A stretch of 42,193 nucleotides of DNA from Planctomycetota bacterium. GTDB taxonomy: Bacteria > Planctomycetota > UBA1135 > GCA-002686595. Numbering within the stretch: the first letter of the stretch is position 1; each line of letters opens with the position of its first letter. The stretch lies in contig VGYZ01000030.1 of assembly GCA_016872795.1 (NCBI GenBank), positions 1 through 42,193 on the forward strand, given 5' to 3'. The notes under the pieces were generated by a model. It had not been told where the DNA came from, searched no databases, and saw only the letters and a program-made list of their open reading frames with translations. A program made the position numbers and the translations under genes. Below, one piece after another: positions 38,363 through 42,193 of this stretch.

Positions 38363-38368
38363 ATCTTA
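38363..38368 (-). promoter_or_regulatory. -10 element for the near-leaderless radical SAM gene (TAAGAT)
   Basis: Minus-strand CCCTAAGAT ends 9 bases before the GTG at 38353. The 165-base gap 38354-38518 is less GC-rich than its surroundings and otherwise shows no gene; it probably also ends the rfbG message. Confidence 0.6.
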
Positions 38369-38518
38369 GGGGAACGACAGGGCTTGGGGGTCTCTCTTTC
38401 GGGCACCGACGATGGCTCGGTCAAGCACAATCCAACAACGGCTCTCGCTGGCCGCAACAAGAGCGCAAATTACCCACTATCAACGACTTGCGAACGGAGC
38501 GCCAGTTCCAGCCCCGAC

Positions 38519-39490
38519 TCAGGCGAGCGCCGAGCGGTACCACGGAATGGTCTCGGCGAGTCCCTGCGCGAGCGTGCGCTGCGCTCGCCAGTCGAGCCAC
38601 GCGCGCGCCTTCGCGCAGTCCAGATACTGGCGCGGAATCTCGTGGCTCGCCTCGTTCAAGATCACGGGTGCGAGGTCGCTGCGCCCCAGCGCCGCGAGCA
38701 GCAGGGCCACGATCTCGAGCACCGACTTGGGCTCCTCGGTGCCGAAGTTGAAGGCCTCCCCGTGGAACTTCGGCTCCCCGAGGCGTTCCGCCAGCGCAAG
38801 GTACGCGTCGACCGCGTCGCGCACATAGAAGTAGTCGCGCACGAAGGAGCCGTCGGAGCGCACGATCGGGCGCTCGCCGCGCACCACCGAGCGAATCGTG
38901 CCCGGGATCAGGCGGTTCCAGTTGAGGTCGCCGCCGCCGTACAGGTTGCCGCAGCGCGTGATCGCGACGGGCAGGCGATAGGTGTGGAAGTAGCTCGCGC
39001 AGATGAGATCCGCGCACGACTTCGAGACATCGTAGGGGAAGCGGCCGACGAGCGGCGCGTCTTCCTGGTAGGGCAGCTTCTCGTGGGACCCGTAGGCCTT
39101 GTCGCTCGAGGCGACCAGCACGCGCTTCACGAGCCGCGGCAGCTGTCGGCAGGCCTCGAGCAGCACCCATGTGCCCTTGATGTTCGCCTCGAAGGTCGAG
39201 AGCGGCGAGCGGCTCGCCGTGCCGACGATCGTCTGCGCGCCGAGATGGAAGACCGTGTCGACCTCGTACTCGTTCAGCGCGCGCAGGACGGTCCGAAAAT
39301 CCTCGAGCTCACCGCGCACGATGTTGCAGCGCGCGGAGACTCCCGTGCCGAGCAGCCGCGACTGCGGCACCCAGTCGCGCACGAGCGCCGTGACCGACGC
39401 GCCGCGCGCGACGAGTTCCTCGCACAGCGCGCTGCCGAGCAGCCCGCTCGCGCCGGTGACGAAGACGCTGGTCTGCTTCCAGTGGCTCAC
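38519..39490 (-). CDS. rfbG: CDP-glucose 4,6-dehydratase-like SDR
   Basis: 323 residues. Extended SDR: GASGLLG (13-19), [18 protein letters not shown] (S129, K131), and catalytic Y153/K157 in [11 protein letters not shown]. The DKAYG and YQEDAPL motifs and the neighbouring cytidylyltransferase fit CDP-glucose 4,6-dehydratase, giving CDP-4-keto-6-deoxyglucose, the precursor of 3,6-dideoxy and other deoxy sugars. The GTG start at 39490 overlaps the rfbF stop by 4 bases (GTGA). An epimerase or GDP-mannose-type dehydratase is less likely. Confidence 0.85.
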   Translation of the reverse strand: MSHWKQTSVFVTGASGLLGSALCEELVARGASVTALVRDWVPQSRLLGTGVSARCNIVRGELEDFRTVLRALNEYEVDTVFHLGAQTIVGTASRSPLSTFEANIKGTWVLLEACRQLPRLVKRVLVASSDKAYGSHEKLPYQEDAPLVGRFPYDVSKSCADLICASYFHTYRLPVAITRCGNLYGGGDLNWNRLIPGTIRSVVRGERPIVRSDGSFVRDYFYVRDAVDAYLALAERLGEPKFHGEAFNFGTEEPKSVLEIVALLLAALGRSDLAPVILNEASHEIPRQYLDCAKARAWLDWRAQRTLAQGLAETIPWYRSALA

Positions 39491-40275
39491 TTCCACACCT
39501 TCCACGGCGCGTCGCCTTGGGCCCACAGCTCGTTCAGCGTGAGCGCTTCCTTGTAGGTGTCCATCGAGAACCAGAAGCCGTCGTGCTGGTACAGCGCCAG
39601 CTCGCGGTCCTTGCTCATGCGATCGAGCGGACCGGTCTCGAGGATGCAGTCGGGATCGAGGTAGTCGAACACGCCCCTCTGCATCACGAAGAAGCCGCCG
39701 CTCGTGAGCGAGTTCATCATCGGCTTCTCCTGGAAGTGCGTGACGATGCCGCGCTCGTCGACCGACACCTCGCCGTAGCGCGAGCGCGGGTGGAAGCCCG
39801 TCAGCGTCGCGAGCTTGCCCATGCGCTTGTGGTGCGCAACGAGCTTGTCGAGGTGGATGTCCGAGAGGCCGTCGCAGTAGTTGAACAGGAATGTCGGAGT
39901 CTCGATGTACTCGCGCGCGCGGAAGAGCCGCCCGCCGGTCTGCGTCTTCGCACCGGTCTCGACGAATGTGATCTCCCAGTCCTCGATGTCGCCGTCTTCG
40001 GTGTGCAGCACCTTCTTGCCCGACTTGAGTCCGAGCGTGAAGTCCGAGTCGTGCCACTGGTAGTTGAGGAAGTAGTCCTTGATCTGCTCGCCCTTGTAGC
40101 CGAGGCACAGGACGAAGCGCCGGTAGCCCCAGCGGTAGTAGACGCGCATCAGGTGCCAGAGGATCGGCCGCCCGCCGACCTCGACGAGTGCCTTGGGCTT
40201 GAACTCCGTCTCCTCGCGCAGGCGCGTGCCCTCGCCGCCGCAGAGGATCACGACCTGTTCCTTCTTCCACTTCAT
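39487..40275 (-). CDS. rfbF: Glucose-1-phosphate cytidylyltransferase
   Basis: 262 residues from the ATG at 40275. Nucleotidyltransferase signature [57 protein letters not shown] and [15 protein letters not shown] follow the RfbF family. It makes CDP-glucose from CTP and glucose-1-phosphate and is coupled to the dehydratase that uses it. Upstream in-frame codons cross the promoter and are rejected. Confidence 0.93.
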   Translation of the reverse strand: MKWKKEQVVILCGGEGTRLREETEFKPKALVEVGGRPILWHLMRVYYRWGYRRFVLCLGYKGEQIKDYFLNYQWHDSDFTLGLKSGKKVLHTEDGDIEDWEITFVETGAKTQTGGRLFRAREYIETPTFLFNYCDGLSDIHLDKLVAHHKRMGKLATLTGFHPRSRYGEVSVDERGIVTHFQEKPMMNSLTSGGFFVMQRGVFDYLDPDCILETGPLDRMSKDRELALYQHDGFWFSMDTYKEALTLNELWAQGDAPWKVWK

Positions 40276-40332
40276 GGGCTCTCGGCTCGGGGGAGTTGGG
40301 GCGGCGCGGCACGCTTGGGAGCGGCGCGGCGA

Positions 40333-40338
40333 ATCGTA
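40333..40338 (-). promoter_or_regulatory. Putative -10 element of rfbF-rfbG (TACGAT)
   Basis: Minus-strand GGTTACGAT gives a leader of about 50 bases before the ATG at 40275. It follows directly after the Tricorn-side hairpin. Confidence 0.4.
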
Positions 40339-40343
40339 ACCAT

Positions 40344-40358
40344 CGGGGGCCACCCCCG
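40344..40358 (-). terminator. Hairpin terminator after the Tricorn-like gene
   Basis: CGGGGG (40344-40349), loop CCA, CCCCCG (40353-40358), starting 20 bases past the stop at 40378. GC-only stem without U tract. Confidence 0.5.
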
Positions 40359-40377
40359 CCGACCTTGAGCCCCCGCC

Positions 40378-42193
40378 CTAGCGGTCCTCGGGCCTCACTC
40401 CGGGGCCGCGCCGGTCGGGACCGGCGGGGCGCCGGGGGCGGTGGAACTCGAAGGCCTCGATTTCCTTGAGCAGGTAGCCGACCGCGGCCTCGAGCTGCGG
40501 ATCGCCGCCGCCGACCATCAGGGCCGGGTCGTCGATCACCTCGATGTCCGGCGCCACGCCGTAGCCCTCGACACCCCATGTGCCATCGAGCTCGTAAAAC
40601 GCGAAGCACGGCACGCTCACGCTGGTGCCGTCGACGAGCGAGGGCTCCTCGGTGATGCCCACCAGCCCGCCCCATGTGCGCCGCCCGACCAGCGGTCCGA
40701 GCTTCGCCTGCCGGAACAGGTACGGGAACATGTCGCCGCCGGAGCCCGCGGGCCCGTTGATCAGCATCGCCTTCGGCCCGTGGTGCGCGAAGCCCGGGGT
40801 GATCCAGTCCTCACCCGCGCGCGAGGCCCAGAAGTTCGTACGCGGCCGCGCGAGCGCCTCGACGAGGCGGTTGGGGAACCAGCCGCCGGCGTTCCAGCGC
40901 TCGTCGACGACCAGCGCGTCCTTGTGGTACTGCGACACGAGCTGGCTGAAGAGCTCGCGTCGACCGTCCGTCGCCGTGTCGGGCACATGCACATAGCCGA
41001 CCTTGCCGCCGGAGAGCTCGTCGACGCGCGCCGCGCGCGCCGCGACCCAGTCGCGGTAGCGCAGCTCGCCCTCGGACTCGACCGGCACGACCACGAGCCG
41101 CCGCTCGCTGCCGTCCTTGGCGGGCGCGGCGCACAGCACGATCTCCGTCGCGCGGCCGATACGGCCGAGGAACGCCGCGCACAGGTCGCGCGACGCGTCG
41201 GGAGCGACACCGTTGACCTCGAGCAGCCAGTCGCCCGCACGCGCGTCGAGCCCGGGCTCCGCGAGCGGACCGCGAGCGCGCGGATCGGAGCTGCCGGCGC
41301 CGAGCACGCGCGCGATGCGGAAGCGACCGTCCTCCAGCGTCCAATCCGCGCCCAGCAGACCCGCGCGCTGTCCCTCCGCCGCGCGCTCGGGCACGCCGTC
41401 GCCGCCGTAGTTGTAGGCGTGGCCGACATTGAGCTCGCCGATCAGCTCCGTGATGAGAAAGTGCACATCGTCGCGCGAGCTGCAGTCGGCGATCGCCGCG
41501 AGGTAGCGCGCGCACAGCGCGTCCCAGTCGACGCCGTGCATGCCCTCGTCGTAGAACGCCGCGCGGTACTGGCGGCGCACGTCGGAGAGCACCTGCGCCC
41601 ACTCGCGCCGCGGATCGACCGACAGCACGAGCCCGCCGAGCTCGAGCGCGTCGCCGAGCTTGGCATCCGCGGCCGCATCGACCATGTGCCAACTCTCCCC
41701 CACCTTGGCGAGCAGCTTCTTGCCGTCGGCGGTGAGCTCGTAGGCCGACACCTTGTCGAGCACGAGCTTCTCCTCGCGCTCGGCCTTCTTCGCGCCCGGC
41801 TCGAAGCGCACGAGCTTCGGCTCGCCTTCCGCGCCGCCGAAGGGCGAGCGCATGTACAACACGGCGCCTTCCTGCGCCGAGAGGTTGCCGAGCGCGCCGG
41901 GCTTCACCGGCCAGTGCACGAGCCGCCCTTCGATCCCGTCGAACTCGATCGCGACCGGCTTGGGCGCCGCCTCCTCGGGCTCGACCTTCGGCTCGTCCTT
42001 GCCCGCTGTCTCGCTCGCGGGCTGCACTTCCTTGCCCTCGCGCGGATCGACCGGCACGAGCGGATTCACTACATCGCGGCGCAGCGCGATCGCGCACAGC
42101 ACGCGCGTGCCGGCAAAGATGAAGTTGTCGTCGAGATCCGAGTCGAGGTCGCGGAACTCGCGCTGCGATGTGAGGTACAGCCAGTCGCCGTTG
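40378..42193 (-). CDS. Tricorn-type protease, C-terminal part (5' end outside window)
   Basis: 604 codons are visible, open to the right edge. At the edge the beta-propeller ends ([30 protein letters not shown]); a linker rich in Glu/Pro follows, then C1, PDZ ([11 protein letters not shown]) and C2 domains. The nucleophile serine is in [14 protein letters not shown] and the last catalytic region is [16 protein letters not shown]. The paired His of the tetrad appears in VGHAYNYGG, where the usual Ser before His is Gly. Tricorn degrades peptides released by other proteases. A signal peptide cannot be judged, since the start is missing. Confidence 0.9.
   Translation of the reverse strand, partial: NGDWLYLTSQREFRDLDSDLDDNFIFAGTRVLCAIALRRDVVNPLVPVDPREGKEVQPASETAGKDEPKVEPEEAAPKPVAIEFDGIEGRLVHWPVKPGALGNLSAQEGAVLYMRSPFGGAEGEPKLVRFEPGAKKAEREEKLVLDKVSAYELTADGKKLLAKVGESWHMVDAAADAKLGDALELGGLVLSVDPRREWAQVLSDVRRQYRAAFYDEGMHGVDWDALCARYLAAIADCSSRDDVHFLITELIGELNVGHAYNYGGDGVPERAAEGQRAGLLGADWTLEDGRFRIARVLGAGSSDPRARGPLAEPGLDARAGDWLLEVNGVAPDASRDLCAAFLGRIGRATEIVLCAAPAKDGSERRLVVVPVESEGELRYRDWVAARAARVDELSGGKVGYVHVPDTATDGRRELFSQLVSQYHKDALVVDERWNAGGWFPNRLVEALARPRTNFWASRAGEDWITPGFAHHGPKAMLINGPAGSGGDMFPYLFRQAKLGPLVGRRTWGGLVGITEEPSLVDGTSVSVPCFAFYELDGTWGVEGYGVAPDIEVIDDPALMVGGGDPQLEAAVGYLLKEIEAFEFHRPRRPAGPDRRGPGVRPEDR

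Noticed and set aside
36284-39556. A plus-strand open frame of 1090 codons
   Set aside because: It lies antisense to the radical SAM, GT2 and rfbG genes, is built of low-complexity Arg/Ala/Glu/Val stretches and has no recognisable domain. High GC leaves few stops in antisense frames.
40290-40332. Two gcggcgcggc copies upstream of rfbF
   Set aside because: Short, simple GC words in a GC-rich gap, not convincing as an operator.
1-42193. tRNA, rRNA, CRISPR arrays, insertion sequences, prophage or defence genes
   Set aside because: None found by eye on either strand; gaps are too short and hold no such signatures, and base composition is even throughout.

Overview
The window is about 70% GC and densely coded. 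It holds 27 protein genes, including one cut at each edge, and I see no tRNA, rRNA, CRISPR array or insertion sequence. No gap between genes exceeds about 200 bases. The gene mix is Tex, EF-G, an archaeal/eukaryotic-style HMG-CoA reductase, class III-like PPK2, a chloroplast-CGEP-like S9 peptidase, Tricorn, M14 and S9 hydrolases, HEAT and TPR proteins and SPFH proteins. Shine-Dalgarno sites are scarce. Together these suggest a free-living, high-GC bacterium. A deep-branching Planctomycetota lineage is my best guess, with Myxococcota or a related group possible; this is inference, because no taxonomic marker such as 16S is present.

Layout, left to right. 1-9640 is all on the minus strand: tex (3' end off the window), a DJ-1/PfpI-like protein behind a PQQ-type propeller gene, fusA with its own sigma70-type promoter and leader, a ZIP-like/permease metal-transport fusion, and a small HEAT protein. 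9650-13475 is a divergent locus: HMG-CoA reductase overlapping a degenerate M23 membrane protein (minus), facing a tandem pair of SPFH/band-7 genes (plus). 13472-19444 holds two large secreted peptidases (S9 and M14) with a guanine-deaminase-like gene and a MORN-repeat lipoprotein between them. 19550-21786 is plsY coupled to a GNAT-aminotransferase fusion, convergent with an RMND1/DUF155 gene. 22971-25806 is ppk2, a TPR lipoprotein and a membrane metallophosphoesterase. 25839-30796 is a histidine kinase, its OmpR-type regulator, a tandem operator-like repeat and a secreted HEAT-repeat protein.

30867-40275, all minus, looks like a surface-glycan or lipid-glycan region: rfbF and rfbG (CDP-glucose to a 4-keto-6-deoxy sugar), a B12-type radical SAM enzyme, a GT2, a small membrane protein, a GT39-type glycosyltransferase, an LPG-synthase-type membrane protein and a UDP-galactopyranose-mutase-like flavoprotein. 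The right edge is the C-terminal part of a Tricorn-type protease.

The most general observation concerns promoters. At least fourteen genes carry an upstream element fitting nCTAnnnT (for example GCTATCCT, GCTACGCT, TCTAGATT). In nine of them it sits only 6-11 bases before the start codon, so the transcript should begin at or within a few bases of ATG/GTG. That points to pervasive leaderless translation here and gives good support for several GTG starts. The most novel protein candidates are the GNAT-aminotransferase fusion, the ZIP-permease fusion and the SPFH pair with oppositely charged tails next to HMG-CoA reductase.
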